Assembly (NCBI RefSeq): GCF_013408535.1
Contig: NZ_JACBZA010000001.1
Location: 3,618,850 to 3,682,849, forward strand
Length of the DNA: 64,000 bases
From: Actinopolymorpha cephalotaxi
Lineage (GTDB): Bacteria > Actinomycetota > Actinomycetes > Propionibacteriales > Actinopolymorphaceae
Direction: 5' to 3'
Shown here piece by piece: positions 1-8,590 of this stretch; the first letter of the stretch is position 1, and each line of letters opens with the position of its first letter. The position numbers and the translations under genes were made by a program. The notes beneath the pieces were generated by a model. That model had not been told where the DNA came from. It saw only the letters and a list, made by a program, of their open reading frames with translations, and searched no databases.

Positions 1-1
1 G

Positions 2-684
2 CTCAACCTGCTGCTGACCCGGCTGCCGAAGCTGCGTTCGGGCGCCGACCCGCGGCAGGCGTACGCCGGGACGTTCCACATCGACGAGGGGTACGCCGAA
101 CTACAGCGGGCGTACGACGAGGCAGCCGGAGGCCGGCTGCCCACCCGTCCGCCGGGTGAGATCTACTGCCACACCCTCACCGACCCGACGATCCTCGCGC
201 CCGACCTCGCCGAACGGGGCTGGCACACGCTCACGTTGTTCGGCGTACACGCGCCGGCCCGGCTGTTCGGCGGCAGCGAGGCGGACCACGCCGCGTCGCG
301 GGACGCCGCCGCGGCGGCCTACCTGGCCGGCCTGAACGCCCACCTCGCCGAGCCGATCGAGGACTGCCTGGCCACCGACCGGGACGGGCGGCCCTGCGTG
401 GAGGCGAAGACGCCGCTCGACGTCGAGGCCTCGGTGGGAATGCCGGGCGGGCACATCTTCCACGGGGACCTCGCCTGGCCGTGGGCGGAGACGCGCGACG
501 AGGAGGGTACGTGGGGGGTCGAGACGGACGTACCGAATCTCCTGATCTGCGGCAGCGGCGCCCGGCGCGGCGGGGCGGTCAGCGGGATCGGCGGGCACAA
601 CGCCGCCCAGGCCGTCCTCCAGCGGTGGGACCGAACCCGCAATTCGCCCGCCGGGACCCACACTGCTAACATCTCCGATGCCAC

Positions 685-694
<10 letters not shown>
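2..694 (+). CDS. PYROXD2-like FAD/NAD(P) oxidoreductase, C-terminal part
   Basis: The reading frame is open at the window edge and ends at a TAG within the following tRNA gene. The visible ~230 residues are the C-terminal half of a phytoene-desaturase/PYROXD2-type flavoprotein. Signature stretches are EIYCHTLTDPTIL, the AEPIEDCL segment, a GMPGGHIFHGDLAWPW segment and the terminal GSGARRGGAVSGIGGHNA motif that closes over the FAD in this family. The N-terminal dinucleotide-binding fold lies outside the window. Members are probable amine or isoprenoid oxidoreductases, but the substrate is unknown. The stop codon is supplied by bases 8-10 of tRNA-Lys, so the coding sequence and tRNA share ten bases. 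Confidence 0.85.
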
Positions 695-757
<63 letters not shown>

Positions 758-762
758 CAGCG

Positions 763-799
763 GGCGGTTGACCAGCAGAGATGCAGGTCAACCGCCTTT
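763..799 (+). terminator. Intrinsic terminator of tRNA-Lys
   Basis: A perfect 11-bp stem, GGCGGTTGACC (763-773) with GGTCAACCGCC (786-796), encloses a 12-base loop and is followed by TTT. It begins six bases after the tRNA. It is one of the few hairpins in the window with a T-run, short as that is. Confidence 0.85.
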
Positions 800-1246
800 C
801 TCGTCCCACGGCACGGCAGCTGATCTGCCCCATGACCACCACCGCCGCCGTACCCGTGCCTGCGAGCCCATCGCGACCCGTGATGCACCAAGTAGCCCGG
901 CCGTGTCGGATTGCTCGCGAAGATCGCGATACGTGTCCGGCAGGTCACGGACGCTGCCTGCCGACACAAGACCGGTTCGTCGGCGAAGCGCTCCCCCGCC
1001 CTCCCGGCCCCCAAGTCGCACCACGACTCCCCGACCTCGACCGTACCCGCCTCCAGGTCGACCCACATCCCAGACGATGGTCGCCCGTCCCCACCGATCT
1101 GCGGCCGTTGGTGGCGGCGTCAAAGACAATGAGAAGCCACGCACATTTGCAACCTACTGACGAGACCACGGTTCCACGCCAATACTGTTGTCACCGCCGA
1201 CCGCACCACGGCCCCTCCGCCTGAGCGGAACTAAGGCAGTGCCAAA
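800..1246. other. 447-base stretch with no recognisable gene
   Basis: Overlapping open frames exist on both strands, but their translations are Arg/Pro-rich, have no family signature and contradict one another. I see no RNA gene and no copy of the tRNA-Lys 3' end that would mark an attachment site. Confidence 0.5.
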
Positions 1247-1279
1247 TTGGCGGGCCCTTTAGTAGTAGGGGTGGGTTCG

Positions 1280-2107
1280 TTGTCAACAAACCAAGACGAG
1301 AAAACTTCCAGGGAACGACTATGGAAATATGCACCTGGAATCCTCAGCGCGACCGTCGTCGTGACGGGGCTTGTCGTCTATGGCGTGCTCGCAACTGCCT
1401 ACGATCGCTTCTACTCAGAGCTAGGACTGACTCCCGCCGATGTCGGGTTACAGTATGGCAAGACTTTGGGTGGTGCCGCGGCGCTGGCGTTGCTTTTCAT
1501 TCTGATAGCGCCTTTTCTAGCCTTGGGTATAAGGTATCTATTGAATCAGATGCGTGCACTGCCACGGAGACGGTTAAATGTAGCCCTGATCATACTAGTT
1601 GTCGTAGCGGCCGTCGCATGGCTAATAGCAAGTTTGAACCTGGGATTCCTAACCGGAGGCGTATTGCTCGCCGTGGTAATCGCTTTCTATGCCGGAGTTA
1701 AGAGCAAGGACTGGAAGGAAGACGGCGCAGCCGTTGCGGCCGCGGCCGTTGCGGCCGGGATTACCTGGCTTTTCCTTTCTACTGGCGTGGGACTGTATGC
1801 CAACTACTATGCGAACAGCGTCAAGCGCGGCGATTGGATCAAACCGCCGGAGAGTGGCAGCCTCGTCTTCTTCTCAGTCCGAGCGATGCCAACAAACTTC
1901 GTACCGGCAACGCGGTCGCCGACCGATCTTGCCTTTGCCAGAGCTCACGAGAACCATCGACTGCTCTTTCTCGGCGTATCGAACGGACTCCTCATCATCT
2001 ACGACGCTACCGCGCAAGAGTCGTTGATGGTCCCCGCTGCCGACTTCCGAGTGGGTATCGTGAACTGCGAAACCTACAGAAGTCGTTCGAACCTGCGCTG
2101 CAGATAG
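1280..2107 (+). CDS. Unrecognised polytopic membrane protein
   Basis: About 275 residues. Four or five hydrophobic segments lie in the first two thirds (roughly residues 20-40, 65-88, 100-135 and 145-170), followed by a ~95-residue soluble tail ending in a Cys-containing stretch. No family is recognised. The start is uncertain. I prefer TTG 1280 because AGGGG sits eight bases upstream; in-frame GTG 1271 and TTG 1247 are alternatives. Codon choice is clearly less GC-biased than in the neighbours (ATA, TTA, AGA and CTA codons occur), which suggests recent acquisition. It lies between tRNA-Lys and another orphan membrane protein, so the patch may be the residue of an integrated element. Confidence 0.65.
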   Translation: MSTNQDEKTSRERLWKYAPGILSATVVVTGLVVYGVLATAYDRFYSELGLTPADVGLQYGKTLGGAAALALLFILIAPFLALGIRYLLNQMRALPRRRLNVALIILVVVAAVAWLIASLNLGFLTGGVLLAVVIAFYAGVKSKDWKEDGAAVAAAAVAAGITWLFLSTGVGLYANYYANSVKRGDWIKPPESGSLVFFSVRAMPTNFVPATRSPTDLAFARAHENHRLLFLGVSNGLLIIYDATAQESLMVPAADFRVGIVNCETYRSRSNLRCR

Positions 2108-2125
2108 CGGAAGGGCGAGGTCCAC

Positions 2126-2590
2126 CTATTTTCCCCTCAGGCTATAAGTGGTCGTGTACATGCTCGTTGTATTTGGCTCAGAAACGTGGAAATTCCCATG
2201 GATGATCAGGTTGTAGAAGCGATCTCTTTGCAGGGTCGCTTCCGAGCCGGCGGTATCCATATAGACAACCACTGAACCGTTTCCCTCAAGGTCGATAGTC
2301 ATATCCTTGTCCCCAGGGGTGCATACCGATCCTCCTGTCCCTGGTCCCTCTGGGTCTGGACATGTGACATCGTCTAGAAAGACCGTAGAGTCTCTATGTT
2401 GATCCAGGAAGTTCAAGAAGCGGTCGGATGATGCCCGATCGCCAATCGAGCCGCTAATACTTGGTGGCGGGTGAGGTATAGCTCCCCAGACCCCTAATAC
2501 ACTAGCTGCGATTCCAACAATCACGCTAATCCCGACGATCAATGCCCACAGCTTGGATTTCTTCTTGGGCACCTGGGTCTGAGTCACCAT
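2126..2590 (-). CDS. Unrecognised single-pass membrane protein
   Basis: About 154 residues. A short basic N-terminus (KKKSK) is followed by one transmembrane segment at about residues 15-37, then a ~115-residue domain predicted to lie outside the membrane. That domain contains two cysteines (in VTCPDPEG and GSVCTPG) that could form a disulfide. It ends 18 bases from the end of the convergent orphan membrane gene. ATG 2590 is preferred over GTG 2593; no good ribosome site is visible for either. Base composition is AT-richer than the surroundings, like its neighbour. Function is unknown. Confidence 0.6.
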   Translation of the reverse strand: MVTQTQVPKKKSKLWALIVGISVIVGIAASVLGVWGAIPHPPPSISGSIGDRASSDRFLNFLDQHRDSTVFLDDVTCPDPEGPGTGGSVCTPGDKDMTIDLEGNGSVVVYMDTAGSEATLQRDRFYNLIIHGNFHVSEPNTTSMYTTTYSLRGK

Positions 2591-2688
2591 CACACGCTAA
2601 CTCCAGAGGACTGACGCGCTTGGAGTACTAGGCCCTACGGCCACAAAGCCTTTCTGGGGAGTGTGCCTAGGCGAACCTGACGTTGGCG

Positions 2689-3240
2689 TCAGCCCGAGGC
2701 AAAAGGCCAGGAAATCGGCCAGCCGGGCCGGCTCGCGTCGAACTCCTGGTCGATGTGGGCTGGCCACGGCCCGTTCCCGAGCGTCGCCCGCGCTCCCCAA
2801 GAGGCCAGAACGTCGAACAGCTTCACGTCTGGCTGCGGCCACCAGGGCACCTGCCCGGTGCGTTGATCGGCAACTTGTCGATGGTCGCGTCGGCGTACTG
2901 GCAAACGCGCATGCAGCCGGCAATCACCTGGCACGCGACTCGTCTGCACCCGACCCACATGTAGTCGCGGTTGTGGAGTCCGGGTCATCGAAGCTCGGGA
3001 TCGGCTCGGGGGACGGACGACCGAAGATCGCCCCGAAGTACCCCGCTTCGGACAGCGTCAGGTGCTTGACCAGCCGAGCAGATTGGTCCCTGTCTTGCTC
3101 ACCGGGCGGCGCACGTCGTACTCGGAACGTCCGTCCCACTTGCCCAGGAGCGATGCCCTTGCCCACCTCAGCTACTCGTGCAAGTACTCCTCGGCAAGTC
3201 GTCGATTACGCGGCGAGGATGACACAGGATGCGCTTCGTC
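2689..3240 (-). pseudogene. Decayed DinB/DUF664 (mycothiol-dependent transferase-like) gene
   Basis: Reading the minus strand across three frames recovers consecutive pieces of a DUF664 DinB protein. The order is LHE-stop-LRWARASLLGKWDG; YDVRRPVSKTGTNLLG; a frame change near 3066; LVKHLTLSEAGYFGAIFGRP and the PEPIPSFDDPDS segment; a change near 2985; DYMWVG, then the MRVCQYADATIDKLPINAP segment; and a change near 2850 into VPWWPQPDVKLFDVL. An in-frame TAG lies near 3173 and the C-terminal helix is scrambled. DUF664 proteins are four-helix thiol-dependent enzymes. An intact, different DinB gene lies at 8591-9118. Confidence 0.75.
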
Positions 3241-3317
3241 GACCTGCTGCGCAGGTCGAGGTCACATCCCCACCCTGGTGGACCCGTGACCGACAGATGG
3301 GCGAAGCGACTGGTCGA

Positions 3318-4460
3318 TTAGGCGGCGCGGCGCATCAGTTCGTCCACTGCGATCCGCGCCGACGACGGGCAGCCTTTGGTGAATCCGTAGAAGGGCCCGA
3401 AGTCGCGGGTCGAGGCGAACCCGATCACGTGCAGGCCCGGCAACGACGTCTCGAACCCTTCGGTCAGGTCGGGGAAACCGTCGGTGGTGCTCACCTGGTG
3501 CGAGACGCTGCGCAGATAGGGAACCCGATCGAGATCCGCCTTGTAGCCGCAGGCGAAGATCACCTGGTCCGCGACCAGCGTCGTCCGGTCCGAGAGCCGC
3601 AGTCGTACAGCCTGATCATCAGAGGTAACGTCGACAACCGCGCAGTCGGGATGGCTCGTGACAACCTTCGGGGCCAGGCGTGGGACCAGCCAGGGTTCGA
3701 GAGTGAGACGGCCCGCACGCCAGAACTCGCCATTGATCCGCTGTCGTTCTTCTGCGGGCAGTCGCCGCCACCACCCCCGCTGCGCCAGGGTCTGCTCGAC
3801 GTACGGGTTCACGAAAGCCCAACTGACCTTGGCGAACGCGGGAGTGGGATGCCGGTGTACGACGTGCACCTGCTCGGCGCCGTGGTCGGCCAGCAACGCC
3901 GCCCACTCGTAGGCGCTCTGCCGCCCTCCGATGATGACGACACGGGCGCCGGCGAGATTGTCGAAGCTGACAAGCTCGCTCGTGTGTGATCGCAGCGGCG
4001 CCGGCACGTCGGTGGCCCAGCGCGGGAAATTGGCGAAGTAGGAAACGCCCGGAGCGGCTACGACCTTCTCCGCGGTGATCGTCGAACCGTCCTCCATGGT
4101 TGCGACGAAGGCTCCGTTCTGTGTGGTCGGGTCTTTGACCAACCGTTCGTCGACCTCGAGCGACAACTGCTGACGGAACCATTCGGCGTAGTCGACGAAG
4201 ACGGCGACCGGAATCGGGTCGAAATCCTCGGGCCGCATTCTCCGGTCCTCGAAGAAGGCCTCGAAGGTGTAGGCGCCTTCCGCGTCGAGGTGCCAGTCCG
4301 GACCCGACCGCAGGAACATCTCCGCCGGCATCTGCTCCTGCCAGAAGGCCATCGAACGGCCGACGATGTGGGTCTCGATCCCGTTGGCACGCGCACAGGC
4401 GGCGGCCGAGTAGGCGTAGGGCCCTGCACCGACGACCAGCAGATCTGTCCGCTTCGGCAT
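3318..4460 (-). CDS. FAD/NAD(P)-dependent monooxygenase-like oxidoreductase
   Basis: 380 residues. It has an N-terminal FAD-binding GAGPYA motif (residues 11-16) and a second dinucleotide-binding motif GGRQSAYE (178-185), the NADPH site pattern of flavin-containing monooxygenases and N-hydroxylases. A late FACGYKAD stretch resembles the ATG-type motif. Length is slightly below that of typical FMOs (~450). Likely a soluble enzyme hydroxylating or oxidising a small substrate that cannot be named from sequence. ATG 4460 follows GGGAGAATCC, a fair ribosome site. It stands alone, with the decayed DinB gene downstream and the ligase gene divergent upstream. Confidence 0.85.
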   Translation of the reverse strand: MPKRTDLLVVGAGPYAYSAAACARANGIETHIVGRSMAFWQEQMPAEMFLRSGPDWHLDAEGAYTFEAFFEDRRMRPEDFDPIPVAVFVDYAEWFRQQLSLEVDERLVKDPTTQNGAFVATMEDGSTITAEKVVAAPGVSYFANFPRWATDVPAPLRSHTSELVSFDNLAGARVVIIGGRQSAYEWAALLADHGAEQVHVVHRHPTPAFAKVSWAFVNPYVEQTLAQRGWWRRLPAEERQRINGEFWRAGRLTLEPWLVPRLAPKVVTSHPDCAVVDVTSDDQAVRLRLSDRTTLVADQVIFACGYKADLDRVPYLRSVSHQVSTTDGFPDLTEGFETSLPGLHVIGFASTRDFGPFYGFTKGCPSSARIAVDELMRRAA

Positions 4461-4584
4461 GGATTCTCCCGAAGGCTGGGCTTGCCTCCACGCTAGCTCG
4501 CGTGGGCCGCACGCCGCGGTCCGCGCCCACCGACCGTGCTCGTAGCGTGGGAAGGGAATCCGGCGTCATCCCGAGGTCTCCGTC

Positions 4585-5583
4585 GTGCGTACCACCGGGC
4601 CGATCGAGCCCATGCTCGCCAAGAGCATCGAGCGGTTACCTCCACCACGGGCAGGCGGGTGGCGTTACGAACCGAAGTTCGACGGGTACCGTGCGCTGGC
4701 CACAATCGGGACCGACTCATCCGTGACGGTCCATTCCCGGCGTGGCACTCCCCTGGGCCCGGCGTTCCCGGAGATCGTCGGCGCGTTGTACGCCCACCTG
4801 CCCGCCGGCACCGTCGTGGACGGCGAGATCGTCTGCTGGCGCGGTGGCCGGCTGGACTTCGCGGCCCTTCAGCACCGCTACGCAGGACGCCGCCTGGCCG
4901 CCGAGCTCGCCACCACCCACGCGTGTCACCTGGTGGTGTTCGACGTACTGGAAACCGCTCGCGACGGTGACCTTCGCCGTCGGCCCCTCCGGGAACGCCG
5001 GGTGGTGCTGGAACGGCTGTTCGAGCGGGTTCCGGCCCGGTCGCCGCTCACGATCGCGCCGCACACGCGCGATCCGGACGTCGCGCAGGAGTGGTACGAC
5101 ACGATGGCCGTCGCCGGGGTCGAGGGACTGGTGATCAAACCCGCGGACGGCCTCTACGTGCCGGGAGCGCGGGAGTGGCTGAAGTACAAGGCCCGGCAGT
5201 CCACCGAGGCCATCGTCGGCGGGGTGACCGGAAACCTGCTTCGACCCGAGGCGCTGCTGCTGGGGAGGTACGCCTCCGACACCGGCATGCTCCACTACGC
5301 GGGGCGGACGACCCGGCTAACCGACGCCCAGGCCGGCGCAGTCGCCCCGCTGCTGGCCGCCCCAATCGACGGCCACCCGTGGCCGGCACGGCTGACCGTC
5401 AACTGGCGTTCGGCTCCGACCGACTACGTGCAGGTCGACCCGCTGGTCGTGGTGGAGATCAGCGCCGACACCGCCACCGACGCGGGCCGGCGCTGGCGGC
5501 ACGCCGTACCCATGCTGCGTATTCGAGCGGACCTGCGACCAGGGGACGTTCCGACAGACCTCGACAACTGTTCGGATGGCTGA
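4585..5583 (+). CDS. ATP-dependent DNA ligase (LigC/LigD-ligase type)
   Basis: 332 residues covering the nucleotidyltransferase and OB-fold domains only. Motif I KFDG (31-34) carries the adenylated lysine K31. DGE (79-81), the F-D-V-L stretch near 119-122, EGLVIK (180-185) and LKYK (199-202) are the further ligase motifs. The C-terminal VDPLVVVEIS region begins the OB-fold motif VI part. This matches the small actinobacterial repair ligases related to the LigD ligase domain. No Ku or polymerase gene is adjacent. GTG 4585 is preceded by a GAGG site; an internal ATG nine codons later is possible. Confidence 0.9.
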   Translation: MRTTGPIEPMLAKSIERLPPPRAGGWRYEPKFDGYRALATIGTDSSVTVHSRRGTPLGPAFPEIVGALYAHLPAGTVVDGEIVCWRGGRLDFAALQHRYAGRRLAAELATTHACHLVVFDVLETARDGDLRRRPLRERRVVLERLFERVPARSPLTIAPHTRDPDVAQEWYDTMAVAGVEGLVIKPADGLYVPGAREWLKYKARQSTEAIVGGVTGNLLRPEALLLGRYASDTGMLHYAGRTTRLTDAQAGAVAPLLAAPIDGHPWPARLTVNWRSAPTDYVQVDPLVVVEISADTATDAGRRWRHAVPMLRIRADLRPGDVPTDLDNCSDG

Positions 5584-5701
5584 ACTCGCTGGAGGACAGT
5601 GACGTACGCACGGGCGGTACCTTGTGCCCGTTGTGGATGTGCGCGGTCGCCTCCACCGAACTCCCGCGACACACTTGTGCCTCCTCGGACAGGAACGGGG
5701 T

Positions 5702-6274
5702 ATGGAGCCCAGCACTTCGTCGCCGCGGGAGCGTGAACAACGCTTCCGCGAGATCTACGAGGCGACGTACGTCGACCTGCTTCGGTTCGTGCGCAGACGC
5801 GTACATCCGACCCACGCCGAGGATGTGGTCGGTGACGTCATGCTCGTCGCGTGGCGCCGTCTCGACGATGCCCCCACCGAGCTGCCGGCAGCGCGCGCCT
5901 GGCTCTTCGGCGTGGCTCGCAAGACTCTGCAGAACACCCGGCGCCGCGACGACAGGCACGATGCCGTCGCGACCCGTCTGGCCCAGATCTGGCACGGTCC
6001 CGGCGAGAAGGGCCATCACCCCGACCTGGTTGCTCACCGGGTCGACATTGCCGCCGCCTGGCCGCTCCTGAGCGCGTCACACCAAGAGGCGATCACACTC
6101 TCCGCCCTCGACGGGCTCACAGCGCCCGAGGCAGCCGCCGTGCTGGGCATCTCGTCCACCGCCTTCCGCCTGCGGGTGTCCCGCGCCCGGCGCGCCCTGC
6201 GGAGCCACGTCGGCTCCACCACCGCCGGCGACCGTCTGCCTGGCCACACCGCTTTCGACAGGGGACCACGATGA
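5702..6274 (+). CDS. ECF-type RNA polymerase sigma factor
   Basis: 190 residues. Region 2 spans about residues 15-80 (FREIYEATYVDLLRFVRRRV, then AEDVVGDVMLVAWRR), and region 4 spans about 120-175 with the helix-turn-helix stretch LTAPEAAAVLGISSTAFRLRVSRARRAL. It would direct RNA polymerase to a small regulon. ATG 5702 is chosen because it directly precedes the sigma-2 domain and follows GGAACGGGG; longer in-frame starts add unrelated sequence. Its stop overlaps the next start (ATGA), so the pair is co-translated. The downstream membrane protein is the natural candidate for its partner. Confidence 0.88.
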   Translation: MEPSTSSPREREQRFREIYEATYVDLLRFVRRRVHPTHAEDVVGDVMLVAWRRLDDAPTELPAARAWLFGVARKTLQNTRRRDDRHDAVATRLAQIWHGPGEKGHHPDLVAHRVDIAAAWPLLSASHQEAITLSALDGLTAPEAAAVLGISSTAFRLRVSRARRALRSHVGSTTAGDRLPGHTAFDRGPR

Positions 6275-7077
6275 ACAGCCAGATGATCACCGCCGCCCTG
6301 CGCGACCTCGACCCCGCGCCGGAGACTGTCCTGACCGAGGCGGAGCGCGAACGCTCCGACGCGACGTTGGCGCGCATCCTGGCCACCCCTGGCGATGCTG
6401 TCGTTCCGGTGGAGCCCGATCGGCCGCGCCGGCGCCGGAGTCGACTGCTGGTGCCGGTAGGTCTGGCCGGCGCTGCCGGCGCAGCGGGCGCCGCACTGCT
6501 GCTCGGCGGCGGCTCTGCCTACGCCTCGTGGACCCCGACGCCCGAGCCGCTCGCAGGAACGTCCGCGGCCTCGGCCGCCGTCACCTGCCGCGATGCCCTC
6601 GCGATGCCCATCGAGGCAGACAGAGCTCTGATCGCGGAGCGACGTGGCGAATGGACCTACGTGCTCATCGCCGGCCCCAAGGGCGAGGGAACCTGCCTGA
6701 TGCCCAACGACCTCGTCGGGCAGCAGCGCTCCGGCCACGAGGGGAACTTCTTCGGGCAGGGCCCGGACGCCGGCGAGGCCCCGACGCTCCCTCGTGGCGG
6801 CATCGACGAAACCACGAGCATGCAGGGCGCAACCCACGAGGGGTGGTTCGACAAGGAGGGCTGGTTCACCTGGGTCCAGGGCTATGTGGGCAGCGAAGTC
6901 ACCGGCGTCACCGTGCACACCCCCTCAGGGCTCGACGTCGAGGCCTCTGTCCACGGCGGCCGGTTTGCCGCCTGGTGGCCTGGCGGCGAGGTCAGCGCCG
7001 ACAACCCGGAGTTGCACGGGGCGTGGACCTACACCGTGACCCTCGCCGACGGCAGCACGCGGCGTACCACCGGCTGA
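6271..7077 (+). CDS. Membrane-anchored protein, putative partner of the ECF sigma factor
   Basis: 268 residues. A ~55-residue cytoplasmic part rich in Asp, Glu and Arg is followed by one transmembrane segment (about 59-84, Ala/Gly-rich) and a ~180-residue external domain with two cysteines (VTCRDAL and GTCLMPN) and several Gly-Trp-Phe stretches. Its position, ATGA overlap and topology are those of an anti-sigma factor. However, there is no HxxxCxxC zinc motif and the N-terminus is shorter than a classical anti-sigma domain. The assignment is therefore contextual; the external domain could also be a CU044_5270-like surface domain. Confidence 0.75.
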   Translation: MNSQMITAALRDLDPAPETVLTEAERERSDATLARILATPGDAVVPVEPDRPRRRRSRLLVPVGLAGAAGAAGAALLLGGGSAYASWTPTPEPLAGTSAASAAVTCRDALAMPIEADRALIAERRGEWTYVLIAGPKGEGTCLMPNDLVGQQRSGHEGNFFGQGPDAGEAPTLPRGGIDETTSMQGATHEGWFDKEGWFTWVQGYVGSEVTGVTVHTPSGLDVEASVHGGRFAAWWPGGEVSADNPELHGAWTYTVTLADGSTRRTTG

Positions 7078-7079
7078 CG

Positions 7080-7466
7080 TCAGCCCACCGGCCCGGCCAC
7101 GCCGACGACGTTGCCCTCGGGGTCGCTGAACCGCCCGACGGCGAACCCACCGGACGTCGGCTCAGGGCCCAGCAGGCGCCTGCCACCCAGGCTCTCGGCC
7201 CTGCAGAGCGCGTCCTCGACGTCCGGCACCCCCACGTAGAACAGAACCCGGGGCTCGAAGCCGCTACCACCACCGACGCCGCCGTTGATGCCGGGCCCGT
7301 CGCCGGTGCTGCCGCCGTCCACGAAGTGGTAGTTGCCCGGCTGGGAGACCTGCTCCGTGGTCGCGTCACCGGTGCTGAACTCCCAGCCGAACAAGTCGGC
7401 GTAGTAGTCGCGTAGCGTCGCGGGGTCGGCCCCGATGATCTCGAAGTGCACTACCGGCATACCCAT
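7080..7466 (-). CDS. VOC (glyoxalase/bleomycin-resistance fold) family protein
   Basis: 128 residues with the beta-alpha-beta-beta-beta pattern of a single VOC protomer: VVHFEIIGADPATLRDYYADLFGW at the N-terminus and GRFSDPEGNVVGVAG at the C-terminus. Such proteins act as dimers holding a metal in lactoylglutathione-lyase-like or dioxygenase-like sites. No specific substrate can be inferred. ATG 7466 or ATG 7460 is the likely start; an AGGAAAGAGG ribosome site lies upstream. It ends two bases after the convergent sigma partner gene. Confidence 0.85.
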   Translation of the reverse strand: MGMPVVHFEIIGADPATLRDYYADLFGWEFSTGDATTEQVSQPGNYHFVDGGSTGDGPGINGGVGGGSGFEPRVLFYVGVPDVEDALCRAESLGGRRLLGPEPTSGGFAVGRFSDPEGNVVGVAGPVG

Positions 7467-7641
7467 GGTCACGCCTCTTTCCTAGTCGTGTTCCGGTCGG
7501 GTTCTGGTCGTTCATCTCGAACGTCGGGGCCGGCGTCCGGATATCGACACTTCCTCGCCACCGATCCGGAGGCGTCGTAGGGCCGAGGTCCCTCCCTCCC
7601 CGCGACCGGCGGTCGCCTCGAACCTCTGTTCGATCCACAAT

Positions 7642-8313
7642 GTGGCGGTGGGACAGCAGCGGAGATACGGCAAGCAGGCGGTCGACGGCTACGAAGTACC
7701 CACCGGGCAGCGTCGGCAGCAACTGGAGGGGGCGGTCGACGCCATCCACCAGCACGTACGCCAGACGCCGTACGGCGGGATCTACTCAGGCGACGGCACC
7801 TGGCGCGCACCGGTCGACGACAAGCTGCTGGCGCCCATGCTCGAGGGACCGGACCGGGTACGCCATGGCGAACGTGCCGACGGGGCGGACACCATCCTCG
7901 CCGCCCACCCCGCCGAGTCCCGGGAGGACGTCCAGGATCGGCTGTACCGGTCCCGCCACTTCGCCTCTCCCCGCATGCTCACCCGTCACCGCATCGCCGA
8001 GATCCTCTACGCCGGCATCGGCACCGGCCACCTCGAACCCGTCCCGGCCGCTCGCGTCGACGACACCGTTGACCTGATGCTCCACGCGATGGCTCGCGGA
8101 CGGCTCCACACCAGGATGCTCGCCGCGCACGGCCACGGCCTGCGTCAGTGGCTCGGCCTCCCCGACGGTGAGTGGACCGACGCCGACGACGAGGCGGCGA
8201 AGAGGGGCCACGCGATGTGCGCGACGGCGGCCTTCTCGTGGCGGGGCGCCGAGTCCGCTTCCGGCCTCCGCCACGATCGACGCGGCGCCCGATCTCTTCC
8301 CACGAATATGTGA
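7642..8313 (+). CDS. Unrecognised soluble protein
   Basis: 223 residues with no family I recognise. The first ~180 residues look like a folded, mostly helical protein (EGAVDAIHQHVRQTPYGGIY and RIAEILYAGIGTGHLEPVPA are typical coding stretches). The last ~35 residues are Arg/Ala-rich and less convincing. GTG 7642 is the annotated start, and GTG 7648 is an alternative. There is no signal peptide or membrane segment. The gene stands alone ahead of a very small membrane protein. Confidence 0.55.
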   Translation: MAVGQQRRYGKQAVDGYEVPTGQRRQQLEGAVDAIHQHVRQTPYGGIYSGDGTWRAPVDDKLLAPMLEGPDRVRHGERADGADTILAAHPAESREDVQDRLYRSRHFASPRMLTRHRIAEILYAGIGTGHLEPVPAARVDDTVDLMLHAMARGRLHTRMLAAHGHGLRQWLGLPDGEWTDADDEAAKRGHAMCATAAFSWRGAESASGLRHDRRGARSLPTNM

Positions 8314-8333
8314 TGTGGATCATACTCACCGCC

Positions 8334-8453
8334 ATGAGGACGTTCGATCAGCACTCCACCGGCCGGGCGTGGGCGAGCGTCATCGTCCTCGTCGTACTCG
8401 TCGCCCTCCTCTTCTACGCCGCCTGGTACTACGCCGGCCGCGTCGGCATGTGA
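8334..8453 (+). CDS. 39-residue single-pass membrane protein
   Basis: MRTFDQHSTGRAWASV leads into one hydrophobic helix (VIVLVVLVALLFYAAWYYAG) and a short tail. ATG 8334 is preceded by CATACT at seven bases, the spacing of a leaderless start; ATG 8313 would add seven residues. Function is unknown. A hairpin follows at 8515. Confidence 0.5.
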   Translation: MRTFDQHSTGRAWASVIVLVVLVALLFYAAWYYAGRVGM

Positions 8454-8514
8454 CGTGCACGCCTCACGAAGAAGCCGGGCCCGTACGCCCCTCCACGGGA
8501 AGACGAACGAGCGC

Positions 8515-8535
8515 CTGTCAACTGACGCTTGACAG
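8515..8535. terminator. CTGTCAA/TTGACAG hairpin between convergent genes
   Basis: CTGTCAA (8515-8521) and TTGACAG (8529-8535) form a perfect 7-bp stem with a 7-base loop. It lies between the plus-strand small membrane gene and the minus-strand DinB gene and resembles the hairpins at 49863 and 57804. There is no T-run. Confidence 0.5.
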
Positions 8536-8590
8536 TGGTCGGGTGGTGTCGTACGGAAGTGGGCGCAAGCAGCGCCTGACAAGCTGAGGG

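Noticed and set aside
2661-3989. 442-codon open frame on the plus strand
   Set aside because: It is antisense to the flavoprotein gene and the decayed DinB gene, whose minus-strand translations carry recognisable motifs.
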